Assembly: GCA_050633525.1 (NCBI GenBank)
Contig: JBOEGR010000024.1
Span: forward strand, 62,001-126,000
DNA from: CANLBN01 sp050633525
GTDB taxonomy: Bacteria; Pseudomonadota; Gammaproteobacteria; Pseudomonadales; Cellvibrionaceae
Direction of reading: 5' to 3'
DNA length: 64,000 nt
In this document: piece after piece, positions 16,735 through 26,764 of the stretch
How positions within the stretch are numbered: position 1 is the stretch's first letter
Layout: every line of letters starts with the position of its first letter
Made by a program: the position numbers and the translations under genes
Notes under the pieces: model-generated
The model's database searches: none
The model's input: only the letters and a program-made list of their open reading frames with translations
What the model was told of the DNA's origin: nothing

Positions 16735-16999
16735 TCTAAATAGCCTCTTTTTAAATTAATAATAAATTCATTCCACTCAGCTTTAATCACACTGTGTCTG
16801 AATGTCTCGATGGCTTGTACGATAAATTTAAAAATCAGATCTAGGGAAAAGTAAAAAACGTGAAATCCATTATAAAAAAAGAAAAAAGTAATAAAAGAAT
16901 GATCCAAAAACCTCAACACTATGTATATGGGATGTGGCTACAGAAAGAACCTAAATGAAAATTAGACACTGGCCTTAGCAAACATGAAAAAATCGAGCA

Positions 17000-17026
17000 T
17001 AGAGCTAATAGAGCTAATAGAGCTAC
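17000..17026. repeat. Three tandem 9-bp units (TAGAGCTAA)
   Basis: TAGAGCTAA is repeated at 17000 and 17009 and again at 17018 with one change in the last base. It overlaps the 3' end of the MAPEG gene by 4 bp. Probably replication slippage; no function suggested. Confidence 0.6.
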
Positions 17027-17427
17027 AGGCTGAGCTTTACAGCTATCGTTATCCACATACATAACATCGAAAAAAAAGCGGCCCAGTAAGCACACATTCG
17101 ATGGATGACATTATTATACGTTAATAATATGTAGGCATGAATGCAACGAAAAAGAACAAATAACCACGCTAAACTTAACTGTAATAAACCCGTTTCGTTA
17201 TAGATAATGGATAGAATACCAACGACATAAAATAACATAGGCACTTCAAATAAGTTATTAATACAGCGTGTTGATTGTTTTACTTTTTTAGGGATGCCCT
17301 CTCCCTCCATTACTTGGAAATATTTTATACCAACCTCTTCATCTACCACTGACTTATAACGTATTCGAAACGCAATCAACCCTACTAAAGTCGTTAACAA
17401 TACCATCGCAAAAAGTGGATAAAACAT
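17023..17427 (-). CDS. MAPEG-family membrane protein
   Basis: 134 aa with four membrane helices. TRCINNLFEVPMLFYVVG and LAWLFVLFRCIHAYILLTYNNVIHRM match the MAPEG (eicosanoid/glutathione metabolism) family pattern E-x-P and R-x-x-H. Bacterial members may have glutathione-transferase activity, not shown here. It ends a short minus-strand run after the AraC gene, with 27 bp between them. Confidence 0.82.
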   Translation of the reverse strand: MFYPLFAMVLLTTLVGLIAFRIRYKSVVDEEVGIKYFQVMEGEGIPKKVKQSTRCINNLFEVPMLFYVVGILSIIYNETGLLQLSLAWLFVLFRCIHAYILLTYNNVIHRMCAYWAAFFSMLCMWITIAVKLSL

Positions 17428-17454
17428 TCTAAAACCCTATATTCATATGTTATG

Positions 17455-18303
17455 TCATTTATAATAATGAGCCGGTGCTTTGCCCAATGCTTTTTTAAAC
17501 ATGGCAGTAAAGGCACTTGGGCTTTTATAACCTAAGGCTAAAGCCAGTTCTGTTACTGTCTTACCGCTGTCGAGCAAACTCACGGCTTCTTGTAAAATCA
17601 CTTGCTGTCGCCATTGCTTAAATGTCATGCCCGTTTCTTGTAGAAATAAACGGCTTAAAGTCCTTGTACTTGCCCCCACTGCTTTAGCCCAAGTTTCTAA
17701 CTGCTGAGATTGAACCCAATACTCCACTTCATTATCATCATCCTTGTTATCGATGTGCTGACATGAGCGCTGTATGCCATTCATTAATTCTTTCATCACT
17801 CGCTGTACACGTCGATCCTTAGCCCACGGTAAATATAATGCTGAGGGTTTTAAGGCTTGTAACTCATCTAAAATAACCGCTCCCAGTCTTGCCGCTGGGC
17901 TATCAATTTCATAATAAGGTGCGACATTATCAAAATACGTAAAACGTAGAATAAGCTCCTGTAATAAGGGAGAAACGTCCAATACACTGCATTCATTGGG
18001 AAAGTAATTGAGATAGCTAGGGTCTACAAATAAATGACGGATCTCTGCCTGTGTTTGAATATAAACCGAATGACGCATATTGCCTGGTATCCATACCGCC
18101 TGAAATTGCGGCACCACCCATATACCTTGATCGGTATGGACTTTTAGAATGCCGCTGGCAGCATAGGCTAACTGCCCTCTTGGGTGAGCATGATATTCCA
18201 ACATATCTTTATCAGGTTTAGCGGTAAAACAAATACCGACAATAGGCCGGCTTGCATCAATATATTGACCTATATCAGATCGTACTCTTTTTTCTGAAGC
18301 CAT
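17455..18303 (-). CDS. AraC-family transcriptional regulator
   Basis: 282 aa. The N-terminal part (MLEYHAHPRGQLAYAASGILKVHTDQG) is an AraC-type cupin ligand-binding domain. The last 100 residues have two helix-turn-helix units: WAKAVGASTRTLSRLFLQETGMTFKQWRQQ and TVTELALALGYKSPSAFTAMFKKALG. Divergently placed from the SLC13-like permease (start 18470), which it probably regulates; the MAPEG gene may be a second target. Confidence 0.92.
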   Translation of the reverse strand: MASEKRVRSDIGQYIDASRPIVGICFTAKPDKDMLEYHAHPRGQLAYAASGILKVHTDQGIWVVPQFQAVWIPGNMRHSVYIQTQAEIRHLFVDPSYLNYFPNECSVLDVSPLLQELILRFTYFDNVAPYYEIDSPAARLGAVILDELQALKPSALYLPWAKDRRVQRVMKELMNGIQRSCQHIDNKDDDNEVEYWVQSQQLETWAKAVGASTRTLSRLFLQETGMTFKQWRQQVILQEAVSLLDSGKTVTELALALGYKSPSAFTAMFKKALGKAPAHYYK

Positions 18304-18469
18304 TTAGTGCTCACTAACTCATCATCGCTTTTTTACGTACTACGCTTACACACCATCATAAGCACAATGTCTTTTTCTCGATATTATATGTCTTATTATC
18401 GATTTTATTCGAGTCATATCTTTGTAAAAATAGCTCTACTTTACTTTTTACTCTATATTACTTGCTTAT

Positions 18470-19864
18470 ATGACACTCAAAACAAACCACCTGATCGCTC
18501 TCAGTGCTATTCCTATCGTACTATTGGGCATCATCTTCAGCCCAATATCATCTACCCTCAGCCACACACAATTACTGACCGCGTGTTTAATTTTGACCGC
18601 AATTATTTTATTTGCGACAAGCTCACTGCCAGAACATGTCACTGCTTTGTTATTGATGTGTGGTGCCATGCTATTAAATTTAGCGCCTGCCAATGTTGTC
18701 TTCTCCGGTTTTTATTCAACGGCTTGCTGGCTTATCTTTACAGGGCTGATTATTGGTATTGCCATCCACAAAACAGGACTTGCCCTACGCGTTGCTAACG
18801 TATTTAGCGAGCGTATTACACAGCACTACTGGCGACTCATCAGCACAACCGTGATCATATCTACTCTGGTTGGCTTCTTGATGCCATCCTCGATTGGCCG
18901 AGCGGTATTACTCGTACCTATGGCAATGGCCTTAGCCGAACGTTGTGGCTTTTCTAAAACAGATAATGGTTTTATTGGTATTGCTTTAGCGGCTGCTTTT
19001 GGTTGTCATGTGCCCACATTTTCCATACTACCCGCCAATGTGCCTAACATGGTTTTTATTGGAGCTGCCGAGACAATTTATAATTGGACACCGACTTACG
19101 CTTACTACTTGCTATTGCACTTCCCTGTTTTAGGCTTTTTAAAAATGGGGGTTATTATTGCTTTGATTTTGTGGCTTTACCCTGATCAAGCTAACAAACA
19201 AATAGACAACTCCAAGGAGAAAACAACGAGCGCAAAGCCTTTCTCAAAGGATGAAATTAAATTAATCACAATACTTCTAATGACACTGGGCTTTTGGGTG
19301 ACAGATGCCTTGCATCATATTTCTGCGGCATGGATTGGTCTGAGTGCAGCTTGTATTTTATTACTACCGAAACTTGGACTAGTAGATAAACAACATTTTG
19401 ATAACCAATTTAAAATGAGCCCGCTTATTTTTGTCATTGGGATATTGGCATTGAGCGCACTCATTAATGACAGCGGTCTAGGCACTCTCTTAGGAGACGG
19501 GTTTAATCAATGGTTGCCCTTATCAGATGGCAACTCTTTCTTTAATTTTATTTTATTATCCATCACAGCAACAATAACGGCTATATTCACAACGCTCCCG
19601 GGCGTCCCCGCCGTATTGGCACCCTTTGCAGAGCAAATGAGTATAAAGAGTGGTTTTAGTATAGAAGCAGTGATGATGACGCAAGTGCTCGGCTTCTCAA
19701 CGGTTATTTTTCCTTTTCAATCCGCCCCCCTTGTCGTTGCAATGCAGCTTGCTGGAGTGTCTATTAAACATGCGGCAAAACTCTGTTTAATACTGACGGC
19801 CATTACCCTTTTCTTTTTGTTTCCGTTGGACTACCTTTGGTGGATATGGATTGGAGAAATATAA
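18470..19864 (+). CDS. SLC13/DASS-like anion permease
   Basis: 464 aa with about 11-12 membrane helices. Helix content and the internal duplication pattern are like the divalent anion:Na+ symporter/ion transporter superfamily. FLMPSSIGRAVLLVPMAMALAERCGF and TTLPGVPAVLAPFAEQM fit the two SNT-type hairpin regions, but the exact SNT motifs are not present, so the substrate is uncertain. Long ORFs overlapping its 5' end in other frames were discounted because this frame has the continuous membrane pattern. Divergent from the AraC gene. Confidence 0.75.
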   Translation: MTLKTNHLIALSAIPIVLLGIIFSPISSTLSHTQLLTACLILTAIILFATSSLPEHVTALLLMCGAMLLNLAPANVVFSGFYSTACWLIFTGLIIGIAIHKTGLALRVANVFSERITQHYWRLISTTVIISTLVGFLMPSSIGRAVLLVPMAMALAERCGFSKTDNGFIGIALAAAFGCHVPTFSILPANVPNMVFIGAAETIYNWTPTYAYYLLLHFPVLGFLKMGVIIALILWLYPDQANKQIDNSKEKTTSAKPFSKDEIKLITILLMTLGFWVTDALHHISAAWIGLSAACILLLPKLGLVDKQHFDNQFKMSPLIFVIGILALSALINDSGLGTLLGDGFNQWLPLSDGNSFFNFILLSITATITAIFTTLPGVPAVLAPFAEQMSIKSGFSIEAVMMTQVLGFSTVIFPFQSAPLVVAMQLAGVSIKHAAKLCLILTAITLFFLFPLDYLWWIWIGEI

Positions 19865-19919
19865 TAATGAAAAGCAAAGCATAACGTAAAGATAAAATTA
19901 AGGGTAAAACTTAAAAAAT

Positions 19920-20600
19920 CTATGAACGAATAAAATGCTGTAAGCCTTTAAGCTGTTTTCCATTTTGATCGAAATTATCTTGTTCAAGCCAGAAATGATA
20001 AGCGCCTTTTAGTTGAGGCCACTCCTTATCAATAATGGAATACCAACAAGTATCACGATTTTTACCTTTAACCACCATTGCCTGTCGAAAACAACCCTCG
20101 TATTGAAAGCCGAAACGAGCTGCAGATTTCTTTGATGCTTCATTGAGCGAATTACATTTCCACTCACAGCGCCGATAACCTAAGTCAATACAATTATTGA
20201 TAAGTAAGTATACGGCTTCTGTCGCCATACGTGTTTTTTGCAACAAAGGAGAAAACGTAAGGCAACCGATTTCAATAGAGCCTGCACTGGCTTGAATACG
20301 GAGGTAGGCGATAAAACCAACGGCTTTTTGCGTTTCACGATCTACAATCGCATAGTATTGTTGGTTTTCAATATCTCGACGAGAATCAATGTGCTGATAA
20401 AAATCCTTTTTATTTGCAAAAGGACCATAAGGCAAGTATCCCCAAATCGTATTGTCAGTATCTAATGCATAGGCCTGCCACAAATCATCAACATGCGCAG
20501 CCGCATCAAGTGGCTGCAAGATACAATATTGTCCCTCGATAGAATGGTTAGGAGGAAATGGCGGCGCTTGCCAGTTATCTAAAACTTCAGATTGTTGCAA
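19920..20600 (-). CDS. RimJ/RimL-type GNAT acetyltransferase
   Basis: 226 aa. YAIVDRETQKAVGFIAYLRI and IEIGCLTFSPLLQKTRMATEAVYLLINN form the GNAT core, followed by CEWKCNSLNEASKKSAARFGFQYEGCFRQAMVVKGKNRDTCWYSI, characteristic of RimL-like enzymes. The acceptor may be a protein N-terminus or a small molecule. Probably independent of the Mrp operon upstream, whose last gene ends 61 bp away on the same strand. Confidence 0.88.
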   Translation of the reverse strand: MQQSEVLDNWQAPPFPPNHSIEGQYCILQPLDAAAHVDDLWQAYALDTDNTIWGYLPYGPFANKKDFYQHIDSRRDIENQQYYAIVDRETQKAVGFIAYLRIQASAGSIEIGCLTFSPLLQKTRMATEAVYLLINNCIDLGYRRCEWKCNSLNEASKKSAARFGFQYEGCFRQAMVVKGKNRDTCWYSIIDKEWPQLKGAYHFWLEQDNFDQNGKQLKGLQHFIRS

Positions 20601-20660
20601 GGTATTTTTCCTTCATGGGGCTATTTAATAGTGCTATTTAACAGCGCTATTTCGATCAGA

Positions 20661-22397
20661 TTAAAAATAATTAAATACCAATATGACAATCATTGCACTC
20701 AACAACGCAAGCAACATCGCATTAATACCCCAAGACCTTGCCAGAGCTGCGCTAGGGTGGGCATATTTTTCTGCAAACTTAATGATATTTTGACTAATAC
20801 TAACACCCGCATATTTGAAACAGTAGCTCACATTACCCAATACCATCGAGATGTGATGCCAGCAACGCGGGAACAGTTTTCGGTAAAACCAATCTGCATC
20901 CAAATTAGTTGAACGTAGTTCGGGTGGGTATAAACCTTTCATATTCAACCAAACAAAGGCCAAAGCAGAGAAAAAGAGAATTTGCAACTGCGTGACAACA
21001 TGAGTGAGGTCATAAGGAGAATAGTCGATAGGGAACGGCAATAAAGAATACAAAAATTGCGGGTAGCTACCGATAAAGATACACAACACTGCTGCTATAC
21101 CCATTGCGATCAACATATTCGTTGGCGCTTCTTTTACTTTTAAACCCGAATCATGCGCAAAAAACGCAAAGAATGGAATTTTAATTCCCGCATGATGAAA
21201 TACACCTGCAGCAGCAAACAACAATAACAACCAACCTATAGTATGCCCAGCCTGTACCATTTCTAACATAATAATGGATTTACTAACGAAGCCACTAAAC
21301 AAAGGAAATGCCGAAATCGATGCAGCGCCGACAATACATAACACAGTAGTTAACGGCATGCTTTTATAGAGCCCACCCAAATGTGAACCGTCAACATGCC
21401 CGACTCGGAATAATACAGCGCCCATCGACATCATCAACAAACCCTTAAAGATAACATCATTAAAGGCATGAGCAACAGCTCCATTAATGGCCATTTCAGT
21501 CCCTAAACCAATGCCGCAGACCATAAAACCAATTTGGTTGATCATACTGTAGGCTAATACCCTGCGCAGATCGTTTTCAATAACGGCGAAAAAGATAGGG
21601 AAACACGCCATTACCAAACCGATCGTAATTAAGATATCGGTACCGGCAAAACTTCTCGCCAATGCGTACACAGCCACTTTGGTCGTCAAGGCAATAAGAA
21701 AAATGGTGCCTGTTGAAGTGGCTTGTGGATAGGCATCGGTAATCCAGTTATGCATCAAAGGAAAACCGCACTTAATGCCATAAGCTACAAAAATTAAAAT
21801 GACTGCAATATTCGATAAAGAGAGTGAGGAGAAATCGAGCACAAGGTGTGTAATATCAGCCGATCCTGTCTGCTGGATAAGTAACAGTGCGCCAGAGAAT
21901 AATAGTACCCCACTCAATACCTGAATAATCAAATAACGCATACTGCTGCGATAACTCGCTTCGGTGCGTCTCGCTAAAATTAAGAACACAGAAGTGAGTG
22001 CTAATAATTCCCAAAAAATAAATAAGCTAATCCAATCACCCGCAAATACGGCACCTATAGCGCTACCGGCATAAGCGAGCGCCGCCACTTGCTGTACTCG
22101 ATCTTTTTCATGCAAAGCATAAATACCGCCAATAAATGCAGCTAAATGAAATAGATAAGCAAATAATAGGCTTAATTTATCGACGTGAACCAAGGTCAGG
22201 TTTAAGCCTAATAATTGATAAGCGCCATAATCCCCATGAGACCACTGAAGTAAATCAATAAAGCTCAATACCGGTACAGCAATAGTAACAATAGACGCAA
22301 GCGTTTTACCTAACTGCCCTCGTAAACATAAGAGCAACACGGCGCCAATAAAAAATAACGCAAAAGGAGGTAGACCAATAAAACTGAACTCATTCAT
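20661..22397 (-). CDS. Third MrpD/NuoL-M-type antiporter subunit
   Basis: About 578 aa with around 14-15 membrane helices. LLALTSVFLILARRTEASYRSSMRYLI and GIKCGFPLMHNWITDAYPQATSTGTIFL are the conserved proton-channel segments of ND2/4/5-type antiporter subunits, including the lysine in TM7. AHAFNDVIFKGLLMMSMGAV carries the TM12-type lysine. ATG at 22397 was chosen because GGAGG lies just upstream; it overlaps the previous gene by 8 bp. The C-terminal extension beyond the 500 aa core adds one or two helices. Last gene of the Mrp-like operon. Confidence 0.85.
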   Translation of the reverse strand: MNEFSFIGLPPFALFFIGAVLLLCLRGQLGKTLASIVTIAVPVLSFIDLLQWSHGDYGAYQLLGLNLTLVHVDKLSLLFAYLFHLAAFIGGIYALHEKDRVQQVAALAYAGSAIGAVFAGDWISLFIFWELLALTSVFLILARRTEASYRSSMRYLIIQVLSGVLLFSGALLLIQQTGSADITHLVLDFSSLSLSNIAVILIFVAYGIKCGFPLMHNWITDAYPQATSTGTIFLIALTTKVAVYALARSFAGTDILITIGLVMACFPIFFAVIENDLRRVLAYSMINQIGFMVCGIGLGTEMAINGAVAHAFNDVIFKGLLMMSMGAVLFRVGHVDGSHLGGLYKSMPLTTVLCIVGAASISAFPLFSGFVSKSIIMLEMVQAGHTIGWLLLLFAAAGVFHHAGIKIPFFAFFAHDSGLKVKEAPTNMLIAMGIAAVLCIFIGSYPQFLYSLLPFPIDYSPYDLTHVVTQLQILFFSALAFVWLNMKGLYPPELRSTNLDADWFYRKLFPRCWHHISMVLGNVSYCFKYAGVSISQNIIKFAEKYAHPSAALARSWGINAMLLALLSAMIVILVFNYF

Positions 22398-22737
22398 GGC
22401 CGCTCCTCCCGCTATCATCCTGCCCTTGTGTTAGTTCAGAAGCATCATAATAATGCTCATCACGCATCAATGCTGTACGCATTTGATTCGCAATCAGCAC
22501 CAAAACAACACAGGCGATAAAACCGTATATCGCATAAAAAGCGGGGATCTTTTCGATCGAGGTTTCGATATGGCGATGGATAATAAAATCGATCACCACT
22601 AATGCTCCACAGAGGGCATAAAAAACACGCAAAATCCACTGGATGGTTTTGGGACGATAAAAAAACCCCGGATCTGCATCTGTACCATTTTTATTTGAAT
22701 GTTCTTCAGGTGATGAAGTTTGATTTACATTAGACAC
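22390..22737 (-). CDS. Small two-helix membrane protein within the Mrp-like operon
   Basis: 115 aa. A polar N-terminal tail of 25 residues precedes two membrane helices (about 33-53 and 65-87) and an acidic C-terminus. No family recognised. It starts 12 bp after the second MrpD-type gene and overlaps the third, so it is likely an accessory subunit of the complex. Confidence 0.65.
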   Translation of the reverse strand: MSNVNQTSSPEEHSNKNGTDADPGFFYRPKTIQWILRVFYALCGALVVIDFIIHRHIETSIEKIPAFYAIYGFIACVVLVLIANQMRTALMRDEHYYDASELTQGQDDSGRSGHE

Positions 22738-22749
22738 TATTCAATCTCC

Positions 22750-24264
22750 TCACTTGATCAATATCAGCAGCTGCTGAATAGTATTAGGGTTAAAAAACAA
22801 AACGATACATCCCAAGGTAGTCACACCGATTGCTAATAAACAGGCGAAAGGCGCTTCCTGTATACCGACATTAGTCGATACATTTACACTTTCTTGTTTC
22901 GCTTTCTTAAAAAATGCACGTAAAGGAATGGGTAATAGATACGCAATATTTAAAAGGGAACTCAACATGAGTACCGCAACTATCCATATATAGCCTGCAC
23001 CAATCGCGCCTTCAGCGATCACTAATTTACTCCATACACCCGCCAAAGGTGGTAAGCCAATAATACTGAGTGCGGCAATAAAAAATGCCGTCATCGTATA
23101 AGGCATTTTTTTACCAATGCCATCAAACTCACTAATCGCTTTTTTGTGTAAAGCGACCATAATGGCACCCGCACAAAAGAATAAAGTTATTTTACCAAAA
23201 GCATGAGTCACGATATGCAAAGCAGCACCGTCTATCGCCACTTTATTGGCTATCAATGCCGCTAATACAATATAAGAAAGTTGACCAATGGTGGAATACG
23301 CTAGACGCTCTTTTAAATTATCTTTTGTCATCGCAATAAAAGACGCAAGTAAGATCGTTACTGCTGCAACAACTAATAAAACGTCAGCGGCGCCTGTTTG
23401 GGCAATCACATCAAAGCCAAAAATATAAACAACCACTTTTACAATTAAAAACACACCGGTTTTTACAACCGCAACAGCATGCAATAGCGCACTGACCGGA
23501 GTTGGAGCAACCATCGCATTAGGCAACCAAGCATGAAAAGGCATCACAGCCGCTTTACCTGTTCCAAATACCACTAAAGCAAGCAATAAAACCACAGCAA
23601 AAGGCGCTAATTGCCCATCACTGACCATATCACCAAACACGCCTCCACTAACAAAATCGACACTGCCCGTTAACCACCATATGGTAATGATAGCCGGCAT
23701 TAACAGAGCAATCGAACCACCCATTAATACACCAAGGTAAATCCGCCCCGCCCGCTTCGCCTTCTCTGTTCCGGCGTGCGTCACTAGAGGGAAAGTAGAT
23801 AAGGTAATGACTTCGTAAGCAACAAACAATGTTAATAAATTACCCGCATAAGCTGCTGCCATAACCGACGCAATAGCCAAAGCAAAACAAACATAAAAAC
23901 GGGTTTGATTCGCTTCATTATGACCGCGCATATAACCGATACTATAAAGCGTGGTGACGATCCATAAAAAACTCGCTAATAAAGCGAATAAAATCCCAAT
24001 AGGTTCTGCGCTTAAATAAAGAGTCAAGCCATCAAACAGAACTGCCTTACCACTAGCAAGTGCGGGTAAATCACTTACTGATTGTTCGATAAAATTTTGA
24101 TAAAGCGCAATATTAATCAACAGTAAACAGATGCCCGCAACAAAGATAGAAAACTCACGGAGATTTTTACGGCGTTCACCAAATAAAATAATAAAGGGAA
24201 TCACCAGCAAGGGCGGTAATAATGTAAACAAAGGATTAGAAAGATCAGATAAAAAAGCCATCAT
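22750..24264 (-). CDS. Second MrpD-type antiporter subunit
   Basis: 504 aa, around 14 helices. AYEVITLSTFPLVTHAG carries the glutamate of the TM5 site. GKAAVMPFHAWLPNAMVAPTPVSALLHAVAVVKTG is the highly conserved proton-antiporter segment with the TM7 and TM8 lysines. HIVTHAFGKITLFFCAG gives the TM12 lysine. Its start overlaps the previous gene's stop by 4 bp (ATGA). Closer to NuoM/MrpA-N in the HAWLPNAMVAPTPVSALLHA block than its two paralogues, so it may fill the role of the missing MrpA N-terminal part. Confidence 0.9.
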   Translation of the reverse strand: MMAFLSDLSNPLFTLLPPLLVIPFIILFGERRKNLREFSIFVAGICLLLINIALYQNFIEQSVSDLPALASGKAVLFDGLTLYLSAEPIGILFALLASFLWIVTTLYSIGYMRGHNEANQTRFYVCFALAIASVMAAAYAGNLLTLFVAYEVITLSTFPLVTHAGTEKAKRAGRIYLGVLMGGSIALLMPAIITIWWLTGSVDFVSGGVFGDMVSDGQLAPFAVVLLLALVVFGTGKAAVMPFHAWLPNAMVAPTPVSALLHAVAVVKTGVFLIVKVVVYIFGFDVIAQTGAADVLLVVAAVTILLASFIAMTKDNLKERLAYSTIGQLSYIVLAALIANKVAIDGAALHIVTHAFGKITLFFCAGAIMVALHKKAISEFDGIGKKMPYTMTAFFIAALSIIGLPPLAGVWSKLVIAEGAIGAGYIWIVAVLMLSSLLNIAYLLPIPLRAFFKKAKQESVNVSTNVGIQEAPFACLLAIGVTTLGCIVLFFNPNTIQQLLILIK

Positions 24265-25769
24265 TGCATGCCACCCAATAGTTGTTGAGCAGCAAGTTCT
24301 GCAAAATTGACCACGATGTCACCATTGATACCGGTATAAACACTAATAACGATCAGAGTCCATAAGGGCAACAACATCATAAGGGGTGCTTCTTTAATAA
24401 GCGTTGCTTCAGAATCTCCGCCTGATGCTTTAACACTATTTTCTGGTTTAAAACAAAAAGCTTCAATAATTTTACCGATATAAATAATCGCCATTAGAGA
24501 GCTCAGCAATATCATAATCGCTATCGGCCACCACCCACTTTCAATAGCTGCTGAAACCAAATGCCATTTACTAATAAAACCTGCTGTAAGTGGAATACCA
24601 ATTAAACTCAGACCGGCAATAATAAAGGCACTGACTGTCCAAGGCATGGATCGAAGCAAATTATTCATATCACTAATGCGGGTACTACCAATTCTGTACG
24701 CAATACAACCCACCGCAATAAAAAGCGCGGTTTTAATAAAGGCGTGATTCACGATATGAATAATACCTGCCGTTAAGCCGGCGTGAGTTGCCATACTGAC
24801 AGCCGTGAACATATATCCTAATTGAGCAATACTGGAGTAGGCAAGTAGACGCCTAATATCCGTTTGAAATATGGCGACAACAGACATAACAAAAAATCCA
24901 ACCACCGCCAAAGGCAAGAGGACTTTTCCTAAGAGCATATCTGCAAAACTGTAATCTGCGCCAAATATATGAAAGAAGAAGCGTAGGAACACATACAGTG
25001 ACACTTTGGTTGCCGTGCCAGCTAAAAATGCCGTGACTGCAGTAGGTGCATATTGATATGCATTCGGTAGCCAAGAATAAACCGGAAATACCGCCGCTTT
25101 AATAAGCAGGCCGACGGTAATAAAACTAAAGCCAACAATAACGGTACGCGAATCATTGATATTCTCTAAACGTACGGCGAGGTCAGCCATGTTTAGTGTG
25201 CCAGTTGCAGCGTACAAGAAACCGATGCCCAACAAAATAAAGGAAGCTCCGATGCTGCCCATAATGAGATAACGAAATGCTGCGAGTAATGCCTGTCGGC
25301 GCTCTTTACCTAACGCAATCAGCATGTACATAGATAGAGAAGATATTTCTAGAAAAACGAAAACGTTAAAGGCATCACCCGTAATCACAATACCTAACAA
25401 ACCCGTTAAACACATCAGCCAACCAGCATAGAATAAATAATGCCGTGGCTTCGCAACTTCTTTCTCAACGGTTGGTTTCGCATATACTAATGTAAGCGTG
25501 CTAATTAACGAGATAATCATTAATAAAGCTGCATTGAGACTGTCGATATAATATTCAATCCCGGTGGGCGCCATCCACCCGCCTAACTGATAACGGATGA
25601 CATCCCCATCGAGCACCTGTAATAGCAACAGTGTAGTAAGAACGAAAGAACACAGGCTAACCAAAACAGCAATAAGCCAAGCGCCAAAAGATTGTCGTAC
25701 TATCACACATAAGGGCGCGGCCATTAATGGCAGAACAATAGCGAGTACGGGAAAATGCTGACTAAACAT
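24261..25769 (-). CDS. mnhD: Cation/proton antiporter subunit D (MrpD/MnhD)
   Basis: 502 aa, around 14 helices. FVFLEISSLSMYMLIALGKERRQALLAAFRYLIMGSIGASFILLG is the classic MrpD TM5-6 region. LLIKAAVFPVYSWLPNAYQYAPTAVTAFLAGTATKVSLY carries the TM7 and TM8 lysines and HIVNHAFIKTALFIAVG the TM12 lysine. Order C-D places it as the standard MnhD. It probably moves protons in exchange for Na+ as part of the hetero-oligomer. Confidence 0.93.
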   Translation of the reverse strand: MFSQHFPVLAIVLPLMAAPLCVIVRQSFGAWLIAVLVSLCSFVLTTLLLLQVLDGDVIRYQLGGWMAPTGIEYYIDSLNAALLMIISLISTLTLVYAKPTVEKEVAKPRHYLFYAGWLMCLTGLLGIVITGDAFNVFVFLEISSLSMYMLIALGKERRQALLAAFRYLIMGSIGASFILLGIGFLYAATGTLNMADLAVRLENINDSRTVIVGFSFITVGLLIKAAVFPVYSWLPNAYQYAPTAVTAFLAGTATKVSLYVFLRFFFHIFGADYSFADMLLGKVLLPLAVVGFFVMSVVAIFQTDIRRLLAYSSIAQLGYMFTAVSMATHAGLTAGIIHIVNHAFIKTALFIAVGCIAYRIGSTRISDMNNLLRSMPWTVSAFIIAGLSLIGIPLTAGFISKWHLVSAAIESGWWPIAIMILLSSLMAIIYIGKIIEAFCFKPENSVKASGGDSEATLIKEAPLMMLLPLWTLIVISVYTGINGDIVVNFAELAAQQLLGGMQ

Positions 25770-25827
25770 AAATTGAAATTACTTTTTAATATAGTTGTTA
25801 TTTAATTTTTAAAGGTGATAAACGCGA

Positions 25828-26229
25828 TTACTTTCGACTATCTTCTAAGTCAATTTCGTGAATCTCGTCTTCTTCGATAGAGCCATATTTTTCATAGATT
25901 CTAACGATCAAAGCAAGACCAACAGCCATGGTTGCCACACTCACAACAATTGCCGTTAGAATTAAGACATGAGGTAAAGGGTTTGAATAGGCAACCACTT
26001 TCTCTACAAGCTCACCACTCTTTTCAACAACGTTAGGTTCAACAAAGATAGGAGCAGTACCACCATCAACTTTACCCAAACCGACATAGAAGTAAAAAAT
26101 ACCCGTCTGAAAGATACTTAAACCTAAAATCTTTTTTACTAAATTATGACGCGCGATCATAATATAGAAGCCCGCCATCATAATAATGATGACAGCCCAG
26201 TCATTATAAAGCGCAAGATACTCCATCAT
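25828..26229 (-). CDS. mnhC: Cation/proton antiporter subunit C (MrpC/MnhC, NuoK-like)
   Basis: 133 aa, three helices. NLVKKILGLSIFQTGIFYFYVGLG and PLPHVLILTAIVVSVATMAVGLALIVRIYEKYGSIEEDEI are the NuoK-like signature of MrpC. There is a short insertion between helices 2 and 3 (about residues 52-75). It overlaps mnhB by 4 bp. Confidence 0.93.
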   Translation of the reverse strand: MMEYLALYNDWAVIIIMMAGFYIMIARHNLVKKILGLSIFQTGIFYFYVGLGKVDGGTAPIFVEPNVVEKSGELVEKVVAYSNPLPHVLILTAIVVSVATMAVGLALIVRIYEKYGSIEEDEIHEIDLEDSRK

Positions 26230-26675
26230 AAGGAACTATCCTCACCTTTCCTGTTACTAGAAAAACAATAGAACAGCGAAACCATAACCGCTGCCACCGT
26301 AATACCCACGCCTAGCTCAACTGCAAAAATACCCCAGTGCTGGCCATGGATGGGATCATGAGCCAACACGGAATAATCAAGGTAGTTGCCGCCTAAAAAT
26401 AAACTAAGCACGCCAGTTCCAGCGTACAACAACACGCCAAATGACATTAATATTCTTAACATAGTGGGCGGCATCACTAAACGTGTGCGCCCTTCCCCAA
26501 AAATAAGCCCGTGTAAAATAAACACTGAAGCAAAAATAACGCCTGCCTGAAACCCCCCGCCAGGCCCAAAATCGCCGTGAAATTGCACATAAAATGCAAA
26601 CAATAAAATCATCGGCGTTAAGAATTTTGTTACGACCTGAACAACTCTATGCCGTTGTTCTAATTTTTGATTCAT
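26226..26675 (-). CDS. mnhB: Cation/proton antiporter subunit B (MrpB/MnhB)
   Basis: 149 aa, four helices. TPMILLFAFYVQFHGDFGPGGGFQAGVIFASVFILHGL is the defining G-D-x-G-P-G-G-G-F-Q-x-G motif of MnhB. GIFAVELGVGITVAAVMVSLFYCFS closes the protein. 89 bp separate it from the preceding MbhD/E-like gene; no hairpin seen there. Confidence 0.94.
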   Translation of the reverse strand: MNQKLEQRHRVVQVVTKFLTPMILLFAFYVQFHGDFGPGGGFQAGVIFASVFILHGLIFGEGRTRLVMPPTMLRILMSFGVLLYAGTGVLSLFLGGNYLDYSVLAHDPIHGQHWGIFAVELGVGITVAAVMVSLFYCFSSNRKGEDSSL

Positions 26676-26764
26676 CTATTTATCGACCTTTATATCCAAT
26701 CTCGTCTCTGTTTTGTTTCAGCTGTTTTTGGGAAGCTATTTTTAGAATAGCTACTTTTAAAACA

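Noticed and set aside
16731..16919. 62-codon minus-strand ORF upstream of the fasciclin gene
   Set aside because: Phe-rich, low-complexity product, overlaps the fasciclin start and lies where its promoter should be; no family match or good ribosome site.
18307..18798. 163-codon plus-strand ORF at the start of the permease gene
   Set aside because: Composition is that of an out-of-frame reading (many Cys, His, Tyr), and the permease frame has continuous membrane helices from 18470.
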